From Synechococcus sp. A18-25c (GTDB taxonomy: Bacteria > Cyanobacteriota > Cyanobacteriia > PCC-6307 > Cyanobiaceae), in the NCBI RefSeq assembly GCF_014280035.1, contig NZ_CP047957.1:310001-374000 (forward strand): a stretch of 64,000 bases of DNA. Direction: 5' to 3'. Below the pieces are notes generated by a model, which worked only from the letters and a program-made list of their open reading frames with translations, had not been told where the DNA came from and made no database searches. The position numbers were made by a program, and so were the translations under genes. Below, one piece after another: positions 29,206-36,632 of this stretch. How positions within the stretch are numbered: the first letter of the stretch is position 1; the number at the start of each line of letters is the position of its first letter.

Positions 29206-29231
29206 ATTCGGGCGGATCCTGATGATGGCGC

Positions 29232-29375
29232 TCAGTGCGCTGTGCCGTTGCCGTCGTACTTGTCGGTGTTGTAGTAACCGCCGCGGGTGCCGAAGAACGC
29301 TGTGGCCAGCACGAACAGGCCGCTGCCGAAAAGAAGCACGGTGCCCAGGTTGAATCCAGAGAGTGCGGCGTCCAT
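29232..29375 (-). CDS. 47-residue single-helix membrane protein
   Basis: A short ORF starting at ATG 29375. One transmembrane helix (about residues 8-28) is followed by a Gly/Tyr-rich soluble tail, GTRGGYYNTDKYDGNGTAH. The pattern of a single helix plus a conserved polar tail resembles small photosystem- or chlorophyll-protein-associated subunits of cyanobacteria (Psb35 is one candidate, unverified). It lies between the transporter gene and the creatininase gene on the same strand, with gaps of 19 and 26 bases, which supports a real gene. Confidence 0.68.
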   Translation of the reverse strand: MDAALSGFNLGTVLLFGSGLFVLATAFFGTRGGYYNTDKYDGNGTAH

Positions 29376-29394
29376 GGCAATGCTCGATGTCTTA

Positions 29395-30186
29395 TCAGCC
29401 TGGCAGGGACGAGCCCGTTGTCATCGCCTGCATGAGCGGATCGTCATCGCCGCCGATCTCACTGCCGGAGCTGGGGATGTTCAGCCACTGCCGTAAGGCC
29501 CGGGTGATCCAGATGAAGGGCAGGGTGTCGGCGAGGGCCGCGACCGCTTTAAACAAATAGCCGCTGGCAATGAAAGCCAGCAGTTGCGGCGCCACCGGCT
29601 CGTCGGGCCTGACGGGAAGCACACCTGCGGCATAGTGGCTGATCAGCACCACGGCACTGGTGTCCACCAGTTGACTGACCAGGGTGGAGCCGTTGTTGCG
29701 CAGCCAGAGCGCCCGTCCATGGCTGAATTGCTTCCAGAAGTGGAACATGCGCACGTCCACAAACTGCGCGGCGAGATAGGCCGCCATGGAGGCGAGTACA
29801 GCTCCAAATGCCAGCCGCTGGATCTCAAAAAAAGTGTCGTCAGGAGCCCCTTCCAGGCCCGGAAGCATGCCCCCAAGCCAGAGAATCAGCACCACCCAGC
29901 CATTGAGCAGCAGGCCCACCCACACCACTTGGGCGGCGCGTTCTTCTCCCCAGATCTCGCTGATCAGATCCGTGCAGAGGAATGTGATCGGGTAAGGAAG
30001 CGCCCCGACCGCCACCACAATCGGCCAGGAGCCGATGTGCCCTAAAGCCAGAAACCGGGTCAGCCCAAGGATGTTGAGCATGGCCAGAGTTCCTAAGAAC
30101 AGTCCTGCCAGCACCAGAAAGGCCAGATCACGCCTGGCCTGTAAGGCCTTGGCTTGCTGAGCATCGAGCATCAGTGGGGGCAGCAC
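29395..30186 (-). CDS. Queuosine precursor transporter (YhhQ/VUT family)
   Basis: A 263-residue protein with about six transmembrane helices. The family features are LPYPITFLCTDLISEIWGEE near residue 65, a mid-protein QFVDVRMFHFWKQ, and the LRNNGSTLVSQLVDTSAVV helix. YhhQ imports queuosine precursors (preQ0/preQ1) used in tRNA modification; the assignment rests on these motifs. It is the last gene of conserved character before the accessory island begins at about 30.2 kb. Confidence 0.87.
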   Translation of the reverse strand: MLPPLMLDAQQAKALQARRDLAFLVLAGLFLGTLAMLNILGLTRFLALGHIGSWPIVVAVGALPYPITFLCTDLISEIWGEERAAQVVWVGLLLNGWVVLILWLGGMLPGLEGAPDDTFFEIQRLAFGAVLASMAAYLAAQFVDVRMFHFWKQFSHGRALWLRNNGSTLVSQLVDTSAVVLISHYAAGVLPVRPDEPVAPQLLAFIASGYLFKAVAALADTLPFIWITRALRQWLNIPSSGSEIGGDDDPLMQAMTTGSSLPG

Positions 30187-30214
30187 GGTTGGCCGTGGCC
30201 AATCAAACGTTGTT

Positions 30215-31353
30215 TTAAGACAGATCCACGACGAAGCTCAGTGGATCAACTGAATCATCACCATCGGGATAGTTGGCGAAGCCCACCACTTGATCGGCGT
30301 AGATCGAATTGGCTGTGCTGAAGCCACTTTCAATGTCGGTTCCGCTTTTCATGATGTCGAGGGTGTTCCACTCCGCTGCTTCCTTGAAGGAACCGCTGCG
30401 ATCGCGTTCAATGGTTGCCACTGAGGCGATGGCTAGCCCTTCGTCACCGTTCAGATCAACCGACGTCGCAGGCAGGTGGTAAGCCCTATCGTCGTCTCGA
30501 TAGATTCCTTCGAAGTGAGTGATTAGATCGGCGCAGTCTTCCCCATTGTTGTAAGAAAAAGTTTGATAATTAAAAAACCGACCGGTGATTGAGTCGTAAT
30601 CAATCAAGTAGCCATTGCCAATGGTGAGTGTGTCGTCTTTTGAGTCGAGGACTGAGCCGCTTCCTCCGGCAATTGTGTAAAACCGGTTGTTGTTCTGCCA
30701 GATGCCATAAGCGGTATGCGTGACCAGAGGATTGCGATCTCCAGGGAAGCGAATGAATTGCTGTTTTCCGCTTTGAAGGTCAACGAGAAAAGCTGTGGAT
30801 TTCAAGCTGAAATATCCTGTTCTTCCGTCGCGATCCGCCTCGTCGGTATTGCCAACGGCCAAGCCGCCGTCCACGGAGTGGACAAAGGTGTAGGTCGCGC
30901 GTTGTCTGGACTTGGTAATGCCTTGGATGGCGTTCCAGCCACGGGTGGTGGAGCCGTCCGAGCGTCCGGTATACGTGAAAAGCCCACAACCGCCGGGTCG
31001 AAGGGGGTCGGGCTGCCCTCGATATCTCTGGTGAAAGCGCCCACGTAATTGACGCGGTCAACCCCCGGCAGCCGATCAGGTCCGTACACGCTGGTGCCAG
31101 CTGCTTCGAATCGCTTAGGGATGGAAACAATGGACCAACTCCCTGATCCGCTGACGCCATTGGATTGCACCGCGTCCAAGGGGCCTTGATAAACCAGGCC
31201 GACGGGATTGGGGCCGGACGAGTTATTCGCGCCGACCAGCAAATAGCTGTTGTCTGTCTCGCCGCCTTTAATTCCCTGCAGGTAAGTGACGACCTTGGGC
31301 GAAGATTCTGGGTTGTACTGAAAGGGCGAGATGGTTGATTCAGGCTTGGTCAT
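30215..31353 (-). pseudogene. Frameshifted hypothetical protein gene
   Basis: Two minus-strand reading frames form one protein of about 380 residues broken by a single missing base. The upstream frame (from ATG 31353, MTKPESTISPFQYN) reads sensibly to FTRDIEGSPTPFDPAVV. The sense then continues one frame over as GLFTYTGRSDGSTTRGWNAI and on to the stop at 30215. Restoring one G in the GGG run (CCC at 30983-30985) joins both halves. Repeated Y/G/N motifs suggest a beta-rich, possibly secreted protein; the function is not recognised. It lies downstream of the TOMM genes. A sequencing error is possible. Confidence 0.7.
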
Positions 31354-31377
31354 TGCAACCCATTTCCTATTCATCAA

Positions 31378-31767
31378 TTCTGGCGTCTGCTGCAGGTAGG
31401 CATGCGTTGCTCAATGTTTTTTAAAATCTTCCAAGATAAAGTTGTTTGATCTGTTGCGGCTGGATATTTAGCGTTGATGAATGATATGCTGGCTTTTGTG
31501 ACTGTTGCTTTGCTTGAAAATTCTCTCTAGTCGATATGCAGTCTCCTGTAAATGATTTTATTGTTTTATTTTGTTCGAATTTGATTCGAGTTCTGGGCTC
31601 GTTTGCGGACGCTGAAGTGATGAGGCTGGGCCAAGAAAAGCGCCTCCTTTAGCATCAATGGCGTGCGCCATTGGCCTTTTAATGGAAGTTTCTTCAGTGC
31701 ACGCTGTCGATGCGGTTTTGGAGAGAATTATCAGCCGTAACCATATCTTGCTGAGCTTGAGTTGCCG
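31378..31767. other. AT-rich intergenic region with perfect inverted repeat
   Basis: There is no convincing gene in 390 bases. The stretch is clearly AT-richer than its flanks (runs such as TTTATTGTTTTATTTTG near 31560). A perfect 8-base inverted repeat, CAATGGCG at 31656-31663 and CGCCATTG at 31666-31673, is followed on the plus strand by GGCCTTTTAA, a weak terminator-like arrangement. A 25-codon minus-strand ORF starting at a TTG that directly abuts the sagB stop is the only coding hint, and nothing identifies it. Confidence 0.5.
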
Positions 31768-33162
31768 TCAATCACCTTCTGAATAAGAAGAGAGCATAAA
31801 CTCGCCAACACAGGCATCGGTCCACGGATCCAGGGACGTGGCACTGGCAAAGAGTTCCGAATCACCACATCCAAGACTGCAAGGGGCAAGATTCAATGCC
31901 GTGGCAACCAGATAGAGCTGCTGCATGATGCCCCCCACATGTTTGAGGATTAAGGCGTAAACAATTCCCTCATATTTCCAGCTCAAGCGCCCGTAACGAG
32001 CAGCGAATTGAAACAGCACATCGGGTGACTGCTCTGCGCCTGTCGCGTGACAAGCATTCTGGAGAAGCTGCTCACAAGCGTTATTCAGCGCATCGAGGCG
32101 CAACAATTGATGCCCTTGAGGGTCATAGCGATACACCCCGGACGCCACCCCATCGCAGCGTTGAATCAGCAGATAGGTATCAATCTCTTGCATGCCACCA
32201 CCGCAGGCCACCGGTCGTGAAGCCCCTTCATAGGAGTGGGCCATCCCTGGCTTGGCAGGAACGACCTTTCGAATACGCAGGGATGCCCAAAGCAGTTGGC
32301 CGAGCTGCTGCAGGGTCGGCGGCTGCCGGCCAGGACGACGATGCGAACGGCGTTGTTCGAGAACGCTGAAGAAACCGGGGTCTGGAGCATCGGGTTCCGG
32401 TCGAGGCAGGCGAACAGCATCCAGACTTGAGCCCTGATGAAGTAGAGGAGGAGCAGGGCCGCGCACAGCACCCGGAAACGTGGCCCCCAGATTGCGGTCG
32501 GCCCACCCGTCTCGGGATCGATGATGAAGGCTTAGATCCTCCCTTGACCAACGCTGCTGATTCGCTTGGTGATCGCAGCTTGGCGTGCCATCAGCCTCTA
32601 CAACTCCCGCCACGCCAGCGGTGAGCAAGAGCATCAACAGATCATTCCTCAGCTCTTGAAACTCCTGCGGCAAGCCTCGGACTGTGTCGATCCAGTCGCT
32701 TGGGCCAGCCAGCTCCCAAATCAAAGGCAACAGGCCGGCGTGTTGCAGCAACAGTCGGGTCCCTTGGAGCGGCCCCTCCAACAGCACGCCATCAGTCTCT
32801 GGCGTGATCTGAATCAAGCGCGACCAGCGGATACACACTGCGCCAGCAGGGGGGTGACAGCGTTCCAGAACCGTCGACTGCGGCTCCAGCGTGACAAGCG
32901 ACTTCTCCCCGCTGACCAGTTCCAGTGCCAGCCAACCCCGCTGCTCCAACTGCTGCAGGGTGAAAAATGGAGCAAGAGATGACATCCCCTGCATCAAAGA
33001 CAGAAGCGTTCCGCCCCCCTCGCCCAAGCGCCGCAGCATGGTGACCAAAGGCTGTGACGGTGCCGTGAGCCGCAAGGTGCGCCCCCGTTGATCGACCAGC
33101 AGCAGATCGTCCGCATCGCGGTGCTCCTTCACGCCGTGCTTGAAACGAAGTTGAAGCGCCAT
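31768..33162 (-). CDS. SagB-type dehydrogenase of a TOMM cluster
   Basis: A 464-residue protein. The C-terminal nitroreductase-like FMN domain (about residues 265-460) has VLEQRRSHRRPG at its start, YEGASRPVACGGGMQEIDTY in the middle and APCSLGCGDSELFA near the end. The N-terminal 250 residues form the leader or partner domain seen in SagB proteins. SagB enzymes oxidise azolines to aromatic thiazoles/oxazoles on ribosomal peptides. The ATG is one base after the stop of the YcaO-fusion gene, so the two are translationally coupled. Confidence 0.87.
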   Translation of the reverse strand: MALQLRFKHGVKEHRDADDLLLVDQRGRTLRLTAPSQPLVTMLRRLGEGGGTLLSLMQGMSSLAPFFTLQQLEQRGWLALELVSGEKSLVTLEPQSTVLERCHPPAGAVCIRWSRLIQITPETDGVLLEGPLQGTRLLLQHAGLLPLIWELAGPSDWIDTVRGLPQEFQELRNDLLMLLLTAGVAGVVEADGTPSCDHQANQQRWSREDLSLHHRSRDGWADRNLGATFPGAVRGPAPPLLHQGSSLDAVRLPRPEPDAPDPGFFSVLEQRRSHRRPGRQPPTLQQLGQLLWASLRIRKVVPAKPGMAHSYEGASRPVACGGGMQEIDTYLLIQRCDGVASGVYRYDPQGHQLLRLDALNNACEQLLQNACHATGAEQSPDVLFQFAARYGRLSWKYEGIVYALILKHVGGIMQQLYLVATALNLAPCSLGCGDSELFASATSLDPWTDACVGEFMLSSYSEGD

Positions 33163-33163
33163 C

Positions 33164-35470
33164 TCAGAAAAAGATCGGGATCGGATTGAGTTGGTCTTCC
33201 GTCAGGGGCTGAGGTAGCTGTCCCATTCGCACCGGCACGTCGTAGAGACGCCCAGGGGCAAAACGGGCCCAGAAATGGCGCAGGCCAGGAACCACCACCT
33301 TCACCACCGGCAACCCCACCAGCTCACGGGTTTGATCCAGCACCAGCACCTCAAAACCATGCGCTTCCACGCAAGCGCAACAGTGCTGGATGTCTTGCAG
33401 CAAATCACCACTGTGGTGATCGGCGAGCGTGTCCACTTGGCGCAGTGGGGATTCCGAATCAGGCAGCAGATAGGGCTGATTCACCACGCTGGCCGTCTGG
33501 AGCCATTCGAGGGTCTCCCAGTCATCAAGCCTGTTTGCAGGATCTTCGAGATTGGCGTCAGCAATGCCAAGCATCTGATTCATTTCAGCTAGGGCTCGCT
33601 GCACGGCAATGCGGGGGTCGAGGTGAGAGCCCAACCCCATCAGAATGCGATCAGCATCCCCCTCGCGATCGCGGGAGACGGCCACCACGGTGGTGATGCC
33701 TAGGTCACTGGTGAGATCCAGGGCCCAAACGTCGCGGCCGATGGTGTTGTAGTCCTGAATCAGGCGCGTGATCCAGGCATCTCCGCAGCTGGTGAGATCA
33801 ATTCCTGGACGCGTAAGGCGGTTGTACCACCAGATCGCCACCGCGTCGCGTTCCACCAACTCCAAAAACCCCTGCAACACCGCTTCTTCGAGGGTGTTGC
33901 CGGCGGCATTGCCATTGGAACAGCCCATGGCGATCCAGGGGTCGGCGTTGTCGCCGTTGCAATCAGGCTTGCGCCCTCGAACCATCATCAAGAACTGCGT
34001 GGGTAGGAAGCAGCGGCGTTGTCGACTGATCGACCAGATCGGTGTCCAGTCGATCTCCTGGTCATGATCCAGCGGTCTTGGTACGCAGTTGAAACGGCTG
34101 CCTTTGGCATTCCACTGATCACGATCAGCGAACTGCTGTTCACTGAAGTGCATGACGTCATTGGGAACGATCACGGCATCGCCATAACGCCGCTGCATCT
34201 CGTGCACACTGCCCCTTTCACGCGGAACACCAGGGTGATCTTCTGCGCAGAAGCGCTCCAGCGCTTCTGCCAACGCACTGGCCCTGGCCTGCTCCAAGGA
34301 CGCCCCTTTCCCCGCCGCGGAACTGCGGAGGTTGCGGCGTAGATCGTTCAAACTCTCCACCTCTAGCCCCTGCGCAGGGTTATGGCCGGCCACCACCACG
34401 TGCGCAGACGTCAAGGAGCTGGGAATAGACCGCAACTCCGTCACGATCCCAGTGATGGGACTGATCAAGCCGCTAAAGCGTTCCAACGTCTCTGCGGCTG
34501 AGACATGTCGATGACCTCCGTCGTGGTCGAAGCGAACCTTGCAGGGCTGCAACGCGATCGGTTCACTGCGAGGCTCAACGGGGCATCCACAGGCTGGGCA
34601 ATGGGGATCCACTACCAGGGCATGCCGCCCACTGCTGTAGTCGACCAGATTGAAGGTGACGACATGGTTGGTGGTTTGCGGCGAAACACCCGCCAGGATC
34701 CGAGCCACCTCGAGCGCCGACCAGTGACAAGCCGCCACAGCACCACCGGGGGCCTGCATAGGTTTAGAGATCTGATCTAACGACGTCTTCGTAACAACAG
34801 CAGCAAACCGCTCCACTTGACGTTGGCGCACGAGCAAGCGCTGCAGGCAAGCCCAACACCCCGGTTGCTTGGGATCGAAGAATGGGCCCAACCAGAGCTC
34901 ACGTCCGTGGGGTTTGACCAGGAGCCAGCGTCGCCCCTGCCGGCGATAGCTCTGATTCAGAGCATCCAGATCCGGATGCAGGTAGTTCTCACACACCACC
35001 ACGGTGAGATCAGCCTCCGCATCAACATCCACCACGGCCAGTCCCAGGTTGACCAAGGCCTGGACCATCTGCTGCACGGAGGCATGATGGTGCGGCAAAC
35101 CCACCGGCTTTAGTGCCACGCGCGACGCCTGGATCAGACCAACCGCCTGCTCTGGATCAAGACCAAGATCAGCCCAGTACGCCGCCGCCTCCGGAGACAG
35201 GGTCGTGAGGGCTTGACAGAGATAGTTTCGAGATTGGAGCGAAATGAGCGTGAAGTACACCTGCGCCGCGGAAAACTCCGGGGTCAGCGCCTGGACCAGC
35301 TGATCGGCGGAGCGGGTCCCATCGAGCAAGGGGATCAAACGCTCATAGAGATCGCCACGCAGCACACGCGCCGCTCTTTCATTCAGCAGTAAGACGCCCT
35401 CTCCGGGGCTGATCACAGGGACGAAGTGCGGCTGAAGGCGTGGATGACGAAGCACAGCCATCGAGGCCAT
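33164..35470 (-). CDS. Fused TOMM cyclodehydratase: E1-like (SagC) plus YcaO (SagD)
   Basis: About 768 residues. The N-terminal half (about 1-330) is an E1/ThiF-like leader-binding partner protein with paired zinc-type cysteines in PGCWACLQRLL and DPHCPACGCP. The C-terminal half is YcaO: AAGKGASLEQARASALAEAL followed by ERFCAED near residue 400, and GNTLEEAVLQGFLELVERDA near residue 550 (ATP/Mg-binding Glu residues). The C-terminus is NPIPIFF, a variant of the usual Pro-rich YcaO tail. Such enzymes bind a leader peptide and cyclise Cys/Ser/Thr to azolines with ATP. The frame opens at GTG 35473; ATG 35470 is preferred. Confidence 0.9.
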   Translation of the reverse strand: MASMAVLRHPRLQPHFVPVISPGEGVLLLNERAARVLRGDLYERLIPLLDGTRSADQLVQALTPEFSAAQVYFTLISLQSRNYLCQALTTLSPEAAAYWADLGLDPEQAVGLIQASRVALKPVGLPHHHASVQQMVQALVNLGLAVVDVDAEADLTVVVCENYLHPDLDALNQSYRRQGRRWLLVKPHGRELWLGPFFDPKQPGCWACLQRLLVRQRQVERFAAVVTKTSLDQISKPMQAPGGAVAACHWSALEVARILAGVSPQTTNHVVTFNLVDYSSGRHALVVDPHCPACGCPVEPRSEPIALQPCKVRFDHDGGHRHVSAAETLERFSGLISPITGIVTELRSIPSSLTSAHVVVAGHNPAQGLEVESLNDLRRNLRSSAAGKGASLEQARASALAEALERFCAEDHPGVPRERGSVHEMQRRYGDAVIVPNDVMHFSEQQFADRDQWNAKGSRFNCVPRPLDHDQEIDWTPIWSISRQRRCFLPTQFLMMVRGRKPDCNGDNADPWIAMGCSNGNAAGNTLEEAVLQGFLELVERDAVAIWWYNRLTRPGIDLTSCGDAWITRLIQDYNTIGRDVWALDLTSDLGITTVVAVSRDREGDADRILMGLGSHLDPRIAVQRALAEMNQMLGIADANLEDPANRLDDWETLEWLQTASVVNQPYLLPDSESPLRQVDTLADHHSGDLLQDIQHCCACVEAHGFEVLVLDQTRELVGLPVVKVVVPGLRHFWARFAPGRLYDVPVRMGQLPQPLTEDQLNPIPIFF

Positions 35471-35473
35471 CAC

Positions 35474-35820
35474 TATTGAATGTGCAACCTAGGCGTGATG
35501 AAACAATCTGGCATAAACATTGTGAAATCAAAGAGCCACGATTGGTGGTTAGTTGAAACCAAATTGTTCTAATTCAAGGCATTCTCACCGGCGCTTGATT
35601 TGATTGTAAAGGCTGGCTCCACCGTTGAATTTCAGCATACTGATCATTTCCGAAGCCCCGACGAAAGATCCTCAGGTAGATCGTCGTCGATGTCTGCATT
35701 GATACCCATCAAAGGCTTGCAGCGATGCTCGCTTTCGGTGTACAAATGCATGATTCATCCACTCAATCGTTCCAGGTATCGGAGGCTGATTGATGGGGTT
35801 AGTCAGACTATTGACGCAAT
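35474..35820. other. Intergenic leader upstream of the TOMM enzymes
   Basis: This stretch separates the precursor-like gene and its terminator from the cyclodehydratase gene. It holds no recognisable protein. On the minus strand a 35-codon ORF (35751-35644, starting MHLYTESEHRCKPLMG and ending in an acidic DDDLPEDL stretch) and a 16-codon ORF (MLKFNGGASLY) are present, but neither has a recognised motif or clear ribosome-binding site. The promoter of the enzyme operon probably lies here. Confidence 0.45.
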
Positions 35821-35847
35821 AAAAAGCCCCTGTCAATGCAGAGGCTT
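35821..35847 (-). terminator. Intrinsic terminator after the Nif11-type precursor
   Basis: The 9-base arms AAGCCCCTG (35824-35832) and CAGAGGCTT (35839-35847) pair with one G-U, enclosing a 6-base loop. On the minus strand the stem is followed by TTTTTATT, a good U-tract. It lies 42 bases beyond the precursor stop at 35889, where it would end the precursor transcript before the enzyme genes. Confidence 0.8.
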
Positions 35848-35888
35848 GGGGGCGTAGGGTTGAGGGTTGCACACATCCATAAGTATCG

Positions 35889-36218
35889 TTAACAGATCAT
35901 TGCGCGGCGACCGCTCTGTGTAAATTGAAGGGTGTTTCTGACCCAGTGCCGACCTGGCGTTCTCCCCTTCACGCCATCCCTAGTCCCGTTGTTCCTCCAT
36001 GCTCCAGCCCCGCCTGTTGCACCATCCAGCTCCTTATCTGGCACTTCTGGCTCGGTTGTAGATTGCACTGGTTGAATATCTTCTGCGGTGATTGCAAACC
36101 CAGATTCTTTGGCGATTGCAACAGTAGCTTCGAAAGTAGTTGCTGCTGCGAGCTTTTCATGAAGGCTGGTGTTTCTTTTGACAAACTCTATAAAGGCTTT
36201 GAGTTGCTCTTCTGGAAT
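35889..36218 (-). CDS. Nif11-type RiPP precursor peptide, start codon degenerate (possible pseudogene)
   Basis: A 109-codon minus-strand frame beginning at ATT 36218. Residues 1-70 are a textbook Nif11 leader: PEEQLKAFIEFVKRNTSLHE, then EKLAAATTFEATVAIAKESG, FAITAEDIQ, and the double-glycine site DKELDGATGGAG. Canonical Nif11 leaders start MSEEQL; here ATT-CCA stands where ATG-TCN is expected, and an in-frame stop lies nine codons upstream, so no ATG/GTG/TTG start exists. After the GG the frame gives a 39-residue tail rich in R, T and G with one C-terminal Cys; a +1 shift gives HGGTTGLGMA and a stop. It lies upstream of the TOMM enzymes on the same strand. Confidence 0.68.
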   Translation of the reverse strand: MPEEQLKAFIEFVKRNTSLHEKLAAATTFEATVAIAKESGFAITAEDIQPVQSTTEPEVPDKELDGATGGAGAWRNNGTRDGVKGRTPGRHWVRNTLQFTQSGRRAMIC

Positions 36219-36354
36219 TATTGATTGAGAGTGTATTTGCTGCTACTAGCACGATCAGTCGTTATCGACTGTTCTTTGTCAAATAGTCAAACAGCAACTT
36301 CTGTTGAGCAACGCCCATAGCCACCCAGCCCTTCACCGAGCATTTCCAAGCCCT

Positions 36355-36530
36355 GCCCCACGCTTTCTTCTGCCGTCCAGCAGAAGTTGTCGGACCAGAA
36401 TTAGTGGGCTGCAGGTTGGTGAAACGCCAATCGGACGGAGGTTTGCTGTGGGGCGTGATTGTGGAAACGGAGGCGTATTTCCAGGACGACCCCGCCTGCC
36501 ACGGCTACCGCCGCCGCTTACAGCAAAAGG
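36355..36530 (+). pseudogene. 5' fragment 1 of DNA-3-methyladenine glycosylase gene
   Basis: The translation reads [38 protein letters not shown] and [12 protein letters not shown], nearly identical to residues 8-60 of the intact glycosylase at 43258. The start region has decayed (the sequence before FFCRP no longer reads through), and homology stops after YRRR. There it joins the middle of a ribbon-helix-helix-type gene in the same frame, producing one chimeric ORF from GTG 36404 to 36631. It is the oldest-looking of three copies. Confidence 0.82.
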
Positions 36531-36631
36531 AGATTCTGCAGTGCACATGTTATGCCTCTGCTAAGGAGTATCTAACTGCAAGAGTCACCAGCTCCTGCCA
36601 CGCCGTGAAGAGAGGCAAGAAGTTGGCGTAA
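36531..36631 (+). pseudogene. 3' fragment of RHH-type small gene
   Basis: The translation [19 protein letters not shown]...[10 protein letters not shown] aligns with the C-terminal 31 residues of the intact 47-residue protein at 41272. The N-terminal part is missing, replaced by the glycosylase fragment; the crossover falls in a short stretch shared by both (GAGAT-CTGCA). It ends one base before the ATG of the first TPR-sulfotransferase, the same position that the intact copy holds relative to the second one. Confidence 0.75.
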
Positions 36632-36632
36632 A

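Noticed and set aside
35644..35751. 35-codon minus-strand ORF (MHLYTESEHRCK...) as a second peptide precursor
   Set aside because: No leader motif, no double-glycine site and no ribosome-binding site; an acidic stretch alone is not enough.
35925..36224. 99-codon plus-strand ORF rich in Cys (possible peptide)
   Set aside because: It is the exact antisense of the Nif11-type leader; the Cys residues come from complementing Ala/Thr/Gln codons.
36404..36631. A 75-codon continuous ORF as a genuine gene
   Set aside because: It is a chimera of a glycosylase fragment and the end of an RHH-type gene, each complete elsewhere in the window; treated as two pseudogene pieces.
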